A DNA stretch of 64,000 bases, from assembly GCA_019414565.1 (NCBI GenBank), contig DXLU01000018.1:50689-114688 (forward strand). The letters are read 5' to 3'. The stretch's first letter is position 1; each line of letters opens with the position of its first letter. The notes beneath the pieces are model-generated. The model had not been told where the DNA came from. It did no database searches and saw only the letters and a list, made by a program, of their open reading frames with translations. Source of the stretch: Collinsella sp. (GTDB lineage: Bacteria; Actinomycetota; Coriobacteriia; Coriobacteriales; Coriobacteriaceae). Of the stretch, positions 32,789-44,348 are shown piece after piece. A program made the position numbers and the translations under genes.

Positions 32789-33994
32789 TTACGACAGTGC
32801 AATACCGCCAAGCCAGCCCCAACGCACGCCAGAGCCAGTGCCATAGAAGCTAATAAACGAATCGAGCGACTTCGATGTAATGGCTCCCTCATTGCTCATA
32901 ACGATGCCGCCGCCAACATAGATACCCACATGACCGTAGATAAGGCCCGGAGCACCCGTGCCGCCATGCGAGGAGTCGGCTACGATCATGCCCACCTGCA
33001 GCGCCGAGCGGTCGGAACTATAGCACCAGGCGTTGAACATGTCGCAGGCGTTGCCGCCAAAGTAGCCAACGCCGGCGTTACGGAAGACATTGGTAACCCA
33101 CGCCGCGCACCAGTTCTGACCCGGCGAAGGCGTGGAGTAGCACGCGTTGACGACGGCCTGCTGCTTGCCCGAGCCGGCATTCTGCTGCGGAGTTCCGGGC
33201 GCATACGATCCACCGCCCGAGCTCGAACCACCCGAGTAGGAATTGTTCTTGTTCGCGGCGGCCGCGGCAGCGGCGGCCTTCCTAGCGGCCTCCTCGGCCT
33301 GGGCGGCAGCGAGAATCTCGGAATCACGCTGAGCCATGAGCTCCTTGACGTCGTCGGAAAGACCGTTCAGCACGGTCTGGACCTCTTGCTGCTTGGCCTG
33401 CATATCCTGCATCTGAGCCGTCTGCTGATCCTTGAGTTTCTCCAGGTCAGCCTTTTGTGCTTCGAGCTCGGTCTTCTGTGCGTCGAGCTCGGCCTGAATC
33501 GTCTGGATGTCCTCGATGGCATCGCGGTCGCTCTTGTTGATCTTCTCAACGTAATGCGCGTTGGCAACGAGCTCCTCAAACGAGCCAGAGGCCAGCAGCA
33601 GCGACAGGATGTTCGTGCCGCCGGACTTGTAGCTGGCGGCCACGCGATCGGAAAGGTCGTTGCGCTTCTTCTTGAGCTCGGCCTTCTTTTCATCGATCTG
33701 GGCCTGCGTGTCGTCAATCTTGCCCTGGACATTCTCGATGTCGTTGAGGGTCTGGGCATTCTTGTTGGCCAGCGCCGCATACTCATTTGCGATGCTGTCG
33801 AGCTGGGCCTGAACCTCGTCGAGTTGGGCCTGGGCGGCATTCAGTTTATCGGTGGTTTCTTTGGAAGCCTCCGCCGCATGGGCGCGAGTGGGCAGGCCAA
33901 AAAGAACTGCCGCAGAAGCGGCGCCGAACAGGGCCTTAAGGGCAGTGCGGCGCGAGAGCTCCTGGGAAAGGATGGAATCGCTGTTTGGTGACAT
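32789..33994 (-). CDS. secreted coiled-coil cell-wall hydrolase (NlpC/P60 or CHAP type)
   Basis: 401 residues. Tat-like signal peptide (SRRTALKALFGAASAAVLFGLPTRAHAA, about residues 14-41). Residues 45-240 form long coiled coils (LDEVQAQLDSIANEYAAL, TELEAQKADLEKLKDQQ), like PcsB/RipC-type proteins that keep the enzyme inhibited until FtsEX or similar activates it. A Ser/Gly linker leads to a C-terminal papain-like domain: Cys in QNWCAAWVTNVFRNAGV and His in LIYGHVGIYVGGGIVMSNEG. It should cut peptidoglycan stem peptides during growth or division. Assignment between NlpC/P60 and CHAP is open. Confidence 0.88.
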   Translation of the reverse strand: MSPNSDSILSQELSRRTALKALFGAASAAVLFGLPTRAHAAEASKETTDKLNAAQAQLDEVQAQLDSIANEYAALANKNAQTLNDIENVQGKIDDTQAQIDEKKAELKKKRNDLSDRVAASYKSGGTNILSLLLASGSFEELVANAHYVEKINKSDRDAIEDIQTIQAELDAQKTELEAQKADLEKLKDQQTAQMQDMQAKQQEVQTVLNGLSDDVKELMAQRDSEILAAAQAEEAARKAAAAAAAANKNNSYSGGSSSGGGSYAPGTPQQNAGSGKQQAVVNACYSTPSPGQNWCAAWVTNVFRNAGVGYFGGNACDMFNAWCYSSDRSALQVGMIVADSSHGGTGAPGLIYGHVGIYVGGGIVMSNEGAITSKSLDSFISFYGTGSGVRWGWLGGIALS

Positions 33995-34112
33995 ATGTAC
34001 TCCGTTACATGCTTATTTATATGTCGCTCAACTCATACATATTAGCGTACATATGGCGCGTCCCAACGATTTCCACGAACGGCAGGAAACTACAAGGTCG
34101 GCGGCTCGTAAG

Positions 34113-34139
34113 CAATTGTCAAATTTGAGGTAACAATTG
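34113..34139. promoter_or_regulatory. dyad CAATTGT / ACAATTG upstream of galE
   Basis: Perfect 7-bp arms with a 13-bp centre that itself holds CAAATTTG. It lies in the 266-bp divergent region between the hydrolase (-) and galE (+), about 120 bp before galE. Candidate operator; regulator unknown. The rest of 33995-34260 shows no gene. Confidence 0.4.
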
Positions 34140-34260
34140 AGCAAGCTCTTATATGAGTACGTTAACATAATCCTCTGCTTTTCCTACAGCGCACGATTTG
34201 GGCGTCCCCGCCTGCGCTATACTCCCCTCTAGAAGTGTTCCTGATTCGATAGGAGACTAC

Positions 34261-35322
34261 ATGTCCAAAGCACTCGACCCCAAAGACACCTGCGTCCTCG
34301 TAACCGGTGGCGCCGGTTTTATCGGCTCGCACACCGTCGTTCAGCTGCTCGAGGGTGGCTACCAGGTCGTCATCGTCGATGATCTCTCCAACTCCAGCGC
34401 CGTCGCCGTCGACCGCGTCAAGACCATCGTGGGCGATGAGGCCGCCAAGAACCTCACCTTCTACGAGGCCAACGTGCTCGACCGCGATGCGATGAACAAG
34501 ATCTTCGATACCCATCAGATTGACCGCGTCATCCACTTTGCCGGCTTTAAGGCCGTCGGCGAGTCGGTGAGCAAGCCCGTCGAGTACTACCACAACAACA
34601 TCGAGAACACCTTGGTGCTCATCGACGTCATGCGCAACCATGGCTGCAAGTCCATCATCTTCTCGAGCTCCTCGACCGTCTACGGCGACCCGGACAACCC
34701 GCCCGTCACCGAGGAGGATCCCAAGAAGCCCGCGACCAACCCCTATGGTTGGACCAAGTGGATGATCGAGCAGATCCTTATGGACGTCCACACCGCCGAC
34801 CCCGAGTGGGACGTCGTGCTGCTCCGTTACTTCAACCCCATCGGCGCTCATCCGTCGGGCCTGATCGGCGAGGACCCCAAGGGCATCCCCAACAACCTGG
34901 TGCCCTATGTCGCCCAGGTCGCCGTGGGCAAGCTCGAGGCCGTTCAGGTCTTTGGCAACGACTACCCCACCCCCGACGGCACCGGCGTGCGCGACTACAT
35001 CCACGTGTGCGATCTGGCCTCTGGTCACGTTGCCGCCCTTAACTGGATGAACGGCAAGACCGGCGTCGAGATCTTTAACCTGGGCACCGGCACCGGTACC
35101 TCGGTACTCGAGGTCGTCGCCGCCTTCTCCAAGGCTTGTGGCAAGGAGCTGCCCTACGTGATCCGCGAGCGCCGCGCCGGCGACATCGCTGCCAACTGGT
35201 GCGATGCCTCCAAGGCCGAGCGCATGATGGGCTGGAAGGCCCAGTACGACATCGCGGACATGTGCCGCGATAGCTGGAACTGGCAGAGCCATAACCCCAA
35301 TGGCTTCGCCGACGCCGAGTAG
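34261..35322 (+). CDS. galE: UDP-glucose 4-epimerase
   Basis: 353 residues, extended SDR. NAD motif LVTGGAGFIGSHTVVQLLEGG, IVDDLSNSS, VIHFAGFKAVGESV, SSSTVYGDP (catalytic Ser/Thr), NPYGWTKWMIE (YxxxK) and YFNPIGAHPSG. Interconverts UDP-glucose and UDP-galactose for galactose use and glycan synthesis. ATG 34261 has AGGAGA 7 nt upstream; extra upstream codons to 34198 lack similarity. Single gene with its own terminator. Confidence 0.96.
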   Translation: MSKALDPKDTCVLVTGGAGFIGSHTVVQLLEGGYQVVIVDDLSNSSAVAVDRVKTIVGDEAAKNLTFYEANVLDRDAMNKIFDTHQIDRVIHFAGFKAVGESVSKPVEYYHNNIENTLVLIDVMRNHGCKSIIFSSSSTVYGDPDNPPVTEEDPKKPATNPYGWTKWMIEQILMDVHTADPEWDVVLLRYFNPIGAHPSGLIGEDPKGIPNNLVPYVAQVAVGKLEAVQVFGNDYPTPDGTGVRDYIHVCDLASGHVAALNWMNGKTGVEIFNLGTGTGTSVLEVVAAFSKACGKELPYVIRERRAGDIAANWCDASKAERMMGWKAQYDIADMCRDSWNWQSHNPNGFADAE

Positions 35323-35344
35323 CAAAAACCTACATACCGCTCTT

Positions 35345-35378
35345 GCCCCGATCTCACGTTGTGAGGTCGGGGCTTTTT
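35345..35378 (+). terminator. terminator of galE
   Basis: 13-bp stem GCCCCGATCTCAC / GTGAGGTCGGGGC with one wobble, then TTTTT. Confidence 0.92.
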
Positions 35379-35432
35379 CATGGCATGTAACCATTCGCCG
35401 AAAATCGACCAACTTTTTTATCTTGCCTGTAC

Positions 35433-35457
35433 ATGTTTAAACAACATGTTTTACAAT
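35433..35457 (+). promoter_or_regulatory. malQ promoter with GTTTAAAC operator
   Basis: ATGTTTAAACAA (35433-35444) contains GTTTAAAC, the HutC-type GTnTAnAC site, and lies in the spacer of a promoter with -10 TACAAT (35452-35457). About 90 bp before malQ. Same motif at the ABC and PTS promoters. Confidence 0.55.
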
Positions 35458-35542
35458 AGGCGTATCGAATCAGAACATCGGAGGCGGACTGCACACCCAT
35501 CGGCAGGCCGACCCCACAACAAGAAGGTTGGTGAGCGCATTC

Positions 35543-37048
35543 ATGGAGCGTGCAAGCGGCGTCCTCATGCCCGTCTCATCTCTGCCCGGACCATACGGAA
35601 TCGGCGGCTTTGGCTGGAATGCCTACGACTTCGTCGATTTTCTCGCCTCGTGCAAACAACATTACTGGCAGATTCTGCCCCTTACGACGACCAGCTATGG
35701 CGATTCGCCCTATCAGTCGTTCTCGGCCCGCGCAGGCAACCCCAACTTTATCGACTTTGCCGAGCTTATCGAGGCAGGGTATCTGGAGCAGCGCGATATC
35801 GATGGCGTGTATCTGGGATCCGACCCCAGCAATGTCGACTACGGTGCCATCTTTGGTGGCCGCCGTCAGATTCTCGACCGCGCCGCCGAGCGCTTTGCTG
35901 CCGACAAGCCGGCCGATTTCGATGACTTTATCCAGGCCAACGAGGACTGGCTCATCCCCTACTGTGAGTTCATGACCGTCAAAGAGGAGTGCGGTCTCAA
36001 GGCGTTTTGGGAGTGGCCCGCGGAGCTCCGCACCCGCGGCGAGGCTTCCGCCAAGGTCTGCGCCGACCATCCGGCGCGTATGCTCTACCACCAGATGACG
36101 CAGTACTTCTTCGATTGCCAGTGGAGCCGCCTCAAGGCCTATGCCAACGAACGCGACATTCTCATCATCGGCGACCTGCCCATCTATGTCTCGCGTGACT
36201 CCGTCGAGATGTGGGCGACGCCTGAGCTCTTTAAGAATGACACCGCCGGTAATCCCGTGAGCGTCGCTGGCACGCCGCCCGACCAGTTCTCGGCCACCGG
36301 CCAGTACTGGGGCAACCCCATCTACGACTGGGACGCCATGGAGTCCGACGGCTTCTCCTGGTGGGAGGGCCGCATTCGCGCCGCCCTCGACATGTACGAC
36401 GTCATCCGCCTGGATCACTTCCGCGGCTTCGAGGCCTATTGGGAGGTGCCGTTCTCCTCGCCTGATTCGTCCTACGGTTCGTGGACGCAGGGTCCCGGCC
36501 TCAAGCTCTTCAAGACACTCGAGGAAAAGCTCGGCACGCTGCCCATCATCGCCGAGGACCTGGGCTTCCTCACCCCCGGCGTCATCGATATGCGCGACAA
36601 CTCGGGCTTCCCCGGCATGAAGATCCTGCAGTTTGCCTTTGAGGGCACTAACTCGTACTACCTGCCGCACAACTACATTGCCAACACCGTCGCCTACGTG
36701 GGCACTCACGACAACGAGACGGCACGCGGCTGGTTTGAAGGAACGGCTACCCCGCGTCAGCGCGAGCAGACAGCTCTGTACACCCATCAGCAGGCCGGCG
36801 AACCCATCGCCGACGCGCTCAACCGAACCATCGCAGCCAGCGTGAGCGACACGTGCATCTACACCATGCAGGACCTGCTCAACTTGGGCAACGAGGCGCG
36901 CATCAACACCCCTGCCACGCTGGGCGGCAACTGGACCTGGCGCATGCTCGACGGCGCCATCACCCGCGAGCTCGAGCACAAACTCACCGACTGGACCGAG
37001 ACCTACTTCCGCATCCCGTCGGAAGCCGAAATCGAGCTTCCTCAATAG
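35543..37048 (+). CDS. malQ: 4-alpha-glucanotransferase
   Basis: 501 residues, GH77. MERASGVLMPVSSLPGPYGIGG at the start; LPLTTTSYGDSPYQSFSA; catalytic region GDLPIYVSRDSVEMWA, nucleophile in VIRLDHFRGFEAYWEVPF, acid/base in IIAEDLGFLTPG, and YVGTHDNETARGWF. Rearranges maltodextrins by moving glucan chains, feeding glgP. ATG 35543 is taken, with GGTGAG upstream; TTG 35528 is possible. Followed after 128 bp by glgP. Confidence 0.95.
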   Translation: MERASGVLMPVSSLPGPYGIGGFGWNAYDFVDFLASCKQHYWQILPLTTTSYGDSPYQSFSARAGNPNFIDFAELIEAGYLEQRDIDGVYLGSDPSNVDYGAIFGGRRQILDRAAERFAADKPADFDDFIQANEDWLIPYCEFMTVKEECGLKAFWEWPAELRTRGEASAKVCADHPARMLYHQMTQYFFDCQWSRLKAYANERDILIIGDLPIYVSRDSVEMWATPELFKNDTAGNPVSVAGTPPDQFSATGQYWGNPIYDWDAMESDGFSWWEGRIRAALDMYDVIRLDHFRGFEAYWEVPFSSPDSSYGSWTQGPGLKLFKTLEEKLGTLPIIAEDLGFLTPGVIDMRDNSGFPGMKILQFAFEGTNSYYLPHNYIANTVAYVGTHDNETARGWFEGTATPRQREQTALYTHQQAGEPIADALNRTIAASVSDTCIYTMQDLLNLGNEARINTPATLGGNWTWRMLDGAITRELEHKLTDWTETYFRIPSEAEIELPQ

Positions 37049-37095
37049 GAGCTACCGCGCCCGACCCCTCCCCACCGTGCGGACGCGCTTGCTTA

Positions 37096-37129
37096 CCCGC
37101 GCGAGGCCACCCCAATCCCCTCGCGCGGG
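37096..37129 (+). terminator. hairpin between malQ and glgP
   Basis: Perfect 11-bp stem CCCGCGCGAGG / CCTCGCGCGGG; only a weak T stretch (ATTCTTATG) follows, so it may be a partial terminator. Confidence 0.6.
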
Positions 37130-37176
37130 ATTCTTATGAATTGCAGACATGTAATCAACCCATTACAGGAGGAAAC

Positions 37177-39444
<2,268 letters not shown>

Positions 39445-39472
39445 TTCGGTTTCATCGCCCATCCTCTTGAAA

Positions 39473-39503
39473 ACGGAGCCACGGCAACGCGGCTCCGTTT
39501 TTT
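39473..39503 (+). terminator. terminator of glgP
   Basis: ACGGAGCC / GGCTCCGT stem with a 10-nt loop, then TTTTTT. Confidence 0.9.
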
Positions 39504-39542
39504 GTGCCCGCACGTTACCCTGTGATCCGACTCGGCCAAACA

Positions 39543-39760
39543 ATCTCGATCCATAACAACTACTCAACCAAAACGGTCCCAGCTGTTACAGATTGAGACA
39601 TACCGGCCCCTCCCCTTGGGTTTATCTCAATCTGTAACATCTAGCAGGTGAAATTCGCCTTTGGTGTTACAGATTTAGATGAAATGGTTAGCTCAGCGGA
39701 ACCGTCTCGATCTGTAACATCTAACGTCCGAAATCGGCCCTATCCGTTACAGATCGAGAC
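39543..39760. repeat. six-copy alternating 15-bp repeat array, ~40-bp spacing
   Basis: Motif GTTACAGATYGAGAC occurs at 39585 (+), 39624 (-), 39666 (+), 39704 (-) and 39746 (+), with a degenerate copy at 39543 (-). Starts are 42, 39, 42, 38 and 42 bp apart and orientation alternates strictly, so the true unit is a dyad repeated every 80-81 bp. Spacers after the minus copies also share ATCTA...GAAAT.CG. It lies in the 455-bp convergent gap 39445-39899 between two terminators; no reading frame is supported. Confidence 0.85.
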
Positions 39761-39791
39761 AAACGACCGGTCAGACAGTCCCAACACAAAG

Positions 39792-39833
39792 AAAGGCTCC
39801 CCTCTCGCCCAGTGGACGGGAGGGGAGCCTTAT
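39792..39833 (-). terminator. terminator of the sugar ABC operon
   Basis: AAGGCTCCCCTC / GAGGGGAGCCTT stem, followed on the minus strand by TTTCTTTG. Confidence 0.85.
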
Positions 39834-39899
39834 ATGTGACCGCGGCAAAAGGATGGCAAAGCCGCAGTCGCCCAAAGGGAGGGCCTGGTTGCACCGGGC

Positions 39900-41099
39900 C
39901 TAGATAAGGTTCTTGCCAGATACCTTATCGAAGAGGTGGGTCGCGTTCTTCTCGAACTTGAACCAGATGGGGTCGCCCGCCTTGAGCGCACCCTTGGCCT
40001 CAAGGTCGACAACGGGAATGATCAGGACGAACTGGCCATCGGGAGCGGTCACGTGGACATGCTCGGTCGAACCCATGAGCTCGGTCACCTCGACGGTACC
40101 CTGGAGCGCACCCTCCTCGCCCTTGTCGGCAAGCAGAATCTGCTCGGGACGCACGCCGGCCGTAATCTCCTTCACGTCGCCGCCGTCCCAGTTGAGGGCA
40201 AGCTGAGCGCAGGTCTCGGGGGCGAGCGCCACGTTCATATCCTCGGTCTTGACGGTAAAGCCGTTGCCCGAGCGCACCAGCTGGGCATCGAAGAAGTTCA
40301 TCTGCGGCACGCCGATGAAGCCGGCGACGAAGATGTTCGCGGGATGGTTGAAGACCTCCTGCGGGGTGGCGATCTGCTGGACGACGCCGTCCTTCATGAC
40401 CACGATGCGATCGCCGAGGGTCATAGCCTCGGTCTGGTCGTGGGTAACGTAGATGAAGGTGCCCTTGATCTCGTGACGCAGCTTAATGAGCTCGGCGCGC
40501 ATCTGGTTACGCAGCTTGGCATCCAGGTTGGACAGGGGCTCGTCCATCAGGAAGACCTTGGGGTCACGCACGATGGCGCGGCCGATGGCGACACGCTGAC
40601 GCTGGCCGCCGGAGAGTGCCTTGGGCTTACGGTCAAGGTACTCGGTAATACCCAGGATCTCGGCAGCGGAGCGAACCTTGCGGTCGATCTCGTCCTTGGG
40701 GACCTTCTTGAGCTCAAGCGTAAACGCCATGTTCTCGTACACCGTCATATTGGGGTACAGAGCATAACTCTGGAACACCATGGCGATGTCGCGGTCCTTG
40801 GGCGCCACGTCGTTGACGCGCTTGCCATCGATGAGCACATCGCCGGAGGTGATGTCCTCCAGGCCGGCGACCATGCGCATCGTCGTGGACTTACCGCAGC
40901 CAGAAGGGCCAACGAGGACGATGAACTCCTGGTCGTGAACGGTGAGGTTGAAGTCCTCTACAGCGAGCACACCGTCCTCGGTAACCTTAAGGTTGTGCTT
41001 CTTCTCCTCGGTCTTCTTCTTTTTGCCAAAGAAGCCCTTCTTTTTTGACTCGTTGTTGGGATACACCTTCTGAACATGTTTGAGAACGATCTCGGCCAT
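39900..41099 (-). CDS. msmK: sugar ABC transporter ATPase (MsmK/UgpC type)
   Basis: 399 residues. Walker A VGPSGCGKSTTMRMVAG, Q loop MVFQSYALYPNMTVYENM, signature LSGGQRQRVAIGRA, Walker B KVFLMDEPLSNLD, H loop VTHDQTEAMTL, then the OB-fold regulatory domain (GVRPEQI). A Lys/Glu-rich insert of about 27 residues (SKKKGFFGKKKKTEEKKH, residues 18-35) sits between the first strand and the next, where relatives have a tight turn. Energises the permease pair; such ATPases can serve several transporters. Last gene of the operon. Confidence 0.95.
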   Translation of the reverse strand: MAEIVLKHVQKVYPNNESKKKGFFGKKKKTEEKKHNLKVTEDGVLAVEDFNLTVHDQEFIVLVGPSGCGKSTTMRMVAGLEDITSGDVLIDGKRVNDVAPKDRDIAMVFQSYALYPNMTVYENMAFTLELKKVPKDEIDRKVRSAAEILGITEYLDRKPKALSGGQRQRVAIGRAIVRDPKVFLMDEPLSNLDAKLRNQMRAELIKLRHEIKGTFIYVTHDQTEAMTLGDRIVVMKDGVVQQIATPQEVFNHPANIFVAGFIGVPQMNFFDAQLVRSGNGFTVKTEDMNVALAPETCAQLALNWDGGDVKEITAGVRPEQILLADKGEEGALQGTVEVTELMGSTEHVHVTAPDGQFVLIIPVVDLEAKGALKAGDPIWFKFEKNATHLFDKVSGKNLI

Positions 41100-41167
41100 G
41101 TCTTTACCTTTCGATACGCGGCGCCGCGCTGAGAGGCGCCGCCAAAACTTGCAAAACAGTTACGGCA

Positions 41168-42007
41168 TCAGCCCTTGACGGCACCTGCCACAACGCCGTC
41201 AATGATGTACTTCTGGCAGAAGATGTACATGATGACGATGGGAACAACGACCATCATGATGCATGCCATCATGGGGCCGAGCTCGACGTGGCCATAGCCG
41301 CCGCGGAAGTACTGGATCAAGATAGGAATGGTCTTGTACTTGGTGGAGTCGAGCGTAAGGTAGGGCAGCAGATAGTCGTTCCAGACCCACATGGTCTCAA
41401 GGATGCCGACCGAAAGATAGGTGGGCTTCATAATGGGAAGGACGATCTTAAAGAACACCTGGACCGGGTTGCAGCCGTCGATCATGGCCGCTTCCTCAAT
41501 CTCGAGCGGGATGTTCTTGACGAAGCCGGCGAACATAAAGACCGCGAGGCCCGCGCCAAAACCAAGGTAGATGAAGCAGATGTTAAACGGCGTGTTAAAG
41601 CCGATGCGGTCCGCGAGGTTGGACAGCGTGAACATGAGCATCTGGAACGGTACGACCATCGAGAAGACGAACAGGTAATAGAAGAAGTTCGAGATCTTGC
41701 TGTTGACGCGCACCACGTACCAAGCGCACATGGAGCAGCACACCAGAATCAGCACGACCGACGTGACCGTGATGATAAGAGAGTACATAAACGCCGAGGC
41801 AAAGCCCTGCTCGTTCAGAGCGTGCACGTAGTTTGCGAGGCCGTTGAACGTCTCGGGCGTGAGCAGATCGAACGCCGTGGTGGTGCTGATTGCGGTCGCT
41901 TTCTTAAAGGAATTGAGCGCAATCATGAACACGGGGTAGATCCATGCGAGCGACAGAATCGTAAAGAAGATCGAGAGCGCGCGGTTGATAGCCTTATCGC
42001 GTTTCAT
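41168..42007 (-). CDS. sugar ABC transporter permease (MalG type)
   Basis: 279 residues, six membrane helices. The EAA loop is EIEEAAMIDGCNPVQVFFKIVLPIMKP. Starts MKRDKAINRALSIFFTILSLAWIYPVFM, typical of MalG-like subunits. Its ATG touches the stop of the MalF-type gene (position 42007 shared), indicating coupling. Confidence 0.95.
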   Translation of the reverse strand: MKRDKAINRALSIFFTILSLAWIYPVFMIALNSFKKATAISTTTAFDLLTPETFNGLANYVHALNEQGFASAFMYSLIITVTSVVLILVCCSMCAWYVVRVNSKISNFFYYLFVFSMVVPFQMLMFTLSNLADRIGFNTPFNICFIYLGFGAGLAVFMFAGFVKNIPLEIEEAAMIDGCNPVQVFFKIVLPIMKPTYLSVGILETMWVWNDYLLPYLTLDSTKYKTIPILIQYFRGGYGHVELGPMMACIMMVVVPIVIMYIFCQKYIIDGVVAGAVKG

Positions 42008-42861
42008 TACTGCTGCACCTCCTTGGACCTCGTGGCCTTAAGCTGGATCATAGAAATAGCGACAACCAGGATGCAGAAGATAACTGCCTTGGCCTGACCG
42101 ATGCCCTGCCATGCGATACCGGCACGCGAATAGAACGTGTTGTAGATGTTCAGGGCGAGCATCTCGGTGGAGTGCGCCGGGGCGCCACCGGTAAGGGCGA
42201 GGTTCTGGTCGAACAGCTTAAAGCCGTTGGTGATGGACAGGAACAGGCAGATGGTGATGGTCGGCATCAGGTTGGGGATCTTAACCTTCCAAAACGTCTG
42301 CCATGCCGTAGCGCCGTCGACCTTGGCGGCCTCGATGTAATCAGACGGAATGGACTGCAGACCGGCGATGTAGATGATCATCATGTAGCCGACCTGTTGC
42401 CACAGGGTCAGGATGATAAGGCCCCAGAAGCCAGCGGCGGAGTTGAGGGCGATAAGCTGGGCACCCACGTTGGAGAGCAGGCAGTTGATCAGAATCTGCC
42501 AAATGTAACCCAGTACAATGCCGCCAATCAGGTTAGGCATAAAGAAAATCGTACGGAAGATGTTGGTGCCCTTGAGCGCCTTGCGGGTGAGCGCCTGCGC
42601 AATGGCCAGCGCGATCACGTTGATGAGCACCGTCGACAGGAAGGCAAACGCCACGGTAAAGAAGAACGACGTGGAGAACTGCGGATCGGACAGCGCGCGC
42701 ACGTAGTTCTCGATACCGACAAAGTGCGCGTTATTGATGGTAATAAACTGGCAGAACGAGAGATAGAAACCCTGGATAAAGGGAATCACGAACCCGATCA
42801 TAAACGCCAGGCACGTGGGCAGCATAAAGAGCGGCCACCAGCGCTTGAGTGCTTTGCCCAT
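42007..42861 (-). CDS. sugar ABC transporter permease (MalF type)
   Basis: 284 residues, six membrane helices; EAA loop YIEAAKVDGATAWQTFWKVKIPNLMPT. Short N-terminus without the long periplasmic loop of E. coli MalF, as usual in Gram-positives. Pairs with the MalG-type subunit. RBS AAAGGACC. Confidence 0.95.
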   Translation of the reverse strand: MGKALKRWWPLFMLPTCLAFMIGFVIPFIQGFYLSFCQFITINNAHFVGIENYVRALSDPQFSTSFFFTVAFAFLSTVLINVIALAIAQALTRKALKGTNIFRTIFFMPNLIGGIVLGYIWQILINCLLSNVGAQLIALNSAAGFWGLIILTLWQQVGYMMIIYIAGLQSIPSDYIEAAKVDGATAWQTFWKVKIPNLMPTITICLFLSITNGFKLFDQNLALTGGAPAHSTEMLALNIYNTFYSRAGIAWQGIGQAKAVIFCILVVAISMIQLKATRSKEVQQ

Positions 42862-42948
42862 AGAAGGGTCCTTTCAATATGCAGGGGGCGGGCAAACCTA
42901 CGTCTGCCCGCCCCCTGTCGCTAATCAGATAGCTTGGGCAGCAACTGC

Positions 42949-44265
42949 TTACTCGGAAGCAGCCTTCTCGGTCTTCCAGCCATCGACGAAGGCGTTCTTG
43001 ACGCCGTCCCACTTGGTGTTGTCGGCAGCATAAGCGATGAGAGCCTGCTTGAGGTTCTTCTTCCACTCCTCGGAGGGGATGTAAACGAAGTCCCAAGCGA
43101 CGGTCTTCTTGCCGTCCTTGGCCATAGCAACGGCCTGCTGAGAGAAGACGTTGGTGGTCTCCTTAGCGCTCTTGAACGGGGCGGTCAGACCCATCTTGTC
43201 AGCGATGATGCTGGTGGCGGTGTCAGAAGTGACGCACCAATACATGAAGTCCTCGGTGGCCTTCTGGGCATCCTCGGAAGCCTGGGAGCTGACGCACCAG
43301 TAGTTCTCGCCGCCGGAGCACAGGCCCTGGTTCTCCTCGCCGTCGACGCCGATGTAGATCGGCAGCATGCCGAGCTGGTCGTCGGTCATACCGGCCTTGG
43401 TGAGGTCGGCGTAGGCCCAAGAGCCGTTCTGATAGAAGACGGCCTTGCCGGTTGCGAACTCGTTGGTGGCGTCGTCACCGGTCTTGGAGGCGAGCTGCGA
43501 AGGATCGCAGGTGGAGTCGGTGATGTACAGGTCGAAGATCTGCTTAAAGTTGTCGAGATACTCGCCCTTGATCTCGTCGTCCTCCTGATTGTGCTCCTTC
43601 TCGAACTCGTAGTAGAGCGGGAGGTTGGCGAGGTGCGTGGTGTAGCGCCAGCTGGAGGAGTCATCCATACCGGCGGAAGTGAAGGCACCGTCAACGCCGA
43701 GCTCGTCCTTGCGGGCCTGGATGTCATCGGCGCAAGCCTTCAGCTTGTCGAAGGAGTTGATGTCCTCGGCCTTGTAGCCGGCCTTCTCGAGGAGCTCCTT
43801 GTTGTAGATGATGCCGTAGCTCTCCTGAACCCAGTCGATACCCAGATCCTTGCCGTCGGACTGCAGCGCCAGGGAGTCGTCGATGAGCTCGCCGCGGAGC
43901 TTGGTGTCGGAAAGATCGGCGCAGTAGTCCTTCCAGTTCTTAAGGCCGGTGGGGCCGTTGACCTGGAACAGCGTCGGAGCGGAGCTCTTGGACATCTCGG
44001 ACTTGAGCTTCTCCTCGTAGGTGTTGGAGGCGGCGGTCACGATCTTGACCTCGACGCCCTTCTCCTTCTTGTACGCCTTGGCGATCTCCTTCCACTCCTT
44101 GTCGACCTCGGGCTTGAACTGGAGGAAGTAGACCTCGGCAGCGTCACCAGAAGCAGAGGAGCCGGAGCCGGCAGAACCACCGCAGCCCACGAGGCCCAGA
44201 CCAAGAACCGCAGCAGCGGAACCAGCAAAGCCCAGGAACTGCCTTCTGCTCATTTCGTTCTTCAT
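42949..44265 (-). CDS. sugar ABC transporter substrate-binding lipoprotein
   Basis: 438 residues. Twin-Arg-like start (MSRRQFLGFAGSAAAVLGLGL) leading to a lipobox LVGC-G, so a membrane-anchored lipoprotein, possibly Tat-exported. After a Gly/Ser linker comes a family-1 binding protein: VYFLQFKPEVDKEWKEIAKAY, FQVNGPTGLKNWKDYC, VQESYGIIYNKELLEKAG, GKAVFYQNGSWAYADL. Ligand not determinable; the neighbouring malQ/glgP and shared operator motif favour a maltodextrin-like sugar (inference). ATG 44265 has AAAGGGTGG. Confidence 0.93.
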   Translation of the reverse strand: MKNEMSRRQFLGFAGSAAAVLGLGLVGCGGSAGSGSSASGDAAEVYFLQFKPEVDKEWKEIAKAYKKEKGVEVKIVTAASNTYEEKLKSEMSKSSAPTLFQVNGPTGLKNWKDYCADLSDTKLRGELIDDSLALQSDGKDLGIDWVQESYGIIYNKELLEKAGYKAEDINSFDKLKACADDIQARKDELGVDGAFTSAGMDDSSSWRYTTHLANLPLYYEFEKEHNQEDDEIKGEYLDNFKQIFDLYITDSTCDPSQLASKTGDDATNEFATGKAVFYQNGSWAYADLTKAGMTDDQLGMLPIYIGVDGEENQGLCSGGENYWCVSSQASEDAQKATEDFMYWCVTSDTATSIIADKMGLTAPFKSAKETTNVFSQQAVAMAKDGKKTVAWDFVYIPSEEWKKNLKQALIAYAADNTKWDGVKNAFVDGWKTEKAASE

Positions 44266-44348
44266 TACAATCCACCCTTTCACACCGTGGCGGCACCCTT
44301 TGCCGCCGCCTTCGGAGATTGGCTCGGGGACTTTGCCCCTTTTGCTGA

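Noticed and set aside
39543..39760. CRISPR array
   Set aside because: Repeats are only 15 bp, alternate in orientation and vary; no cas genes.
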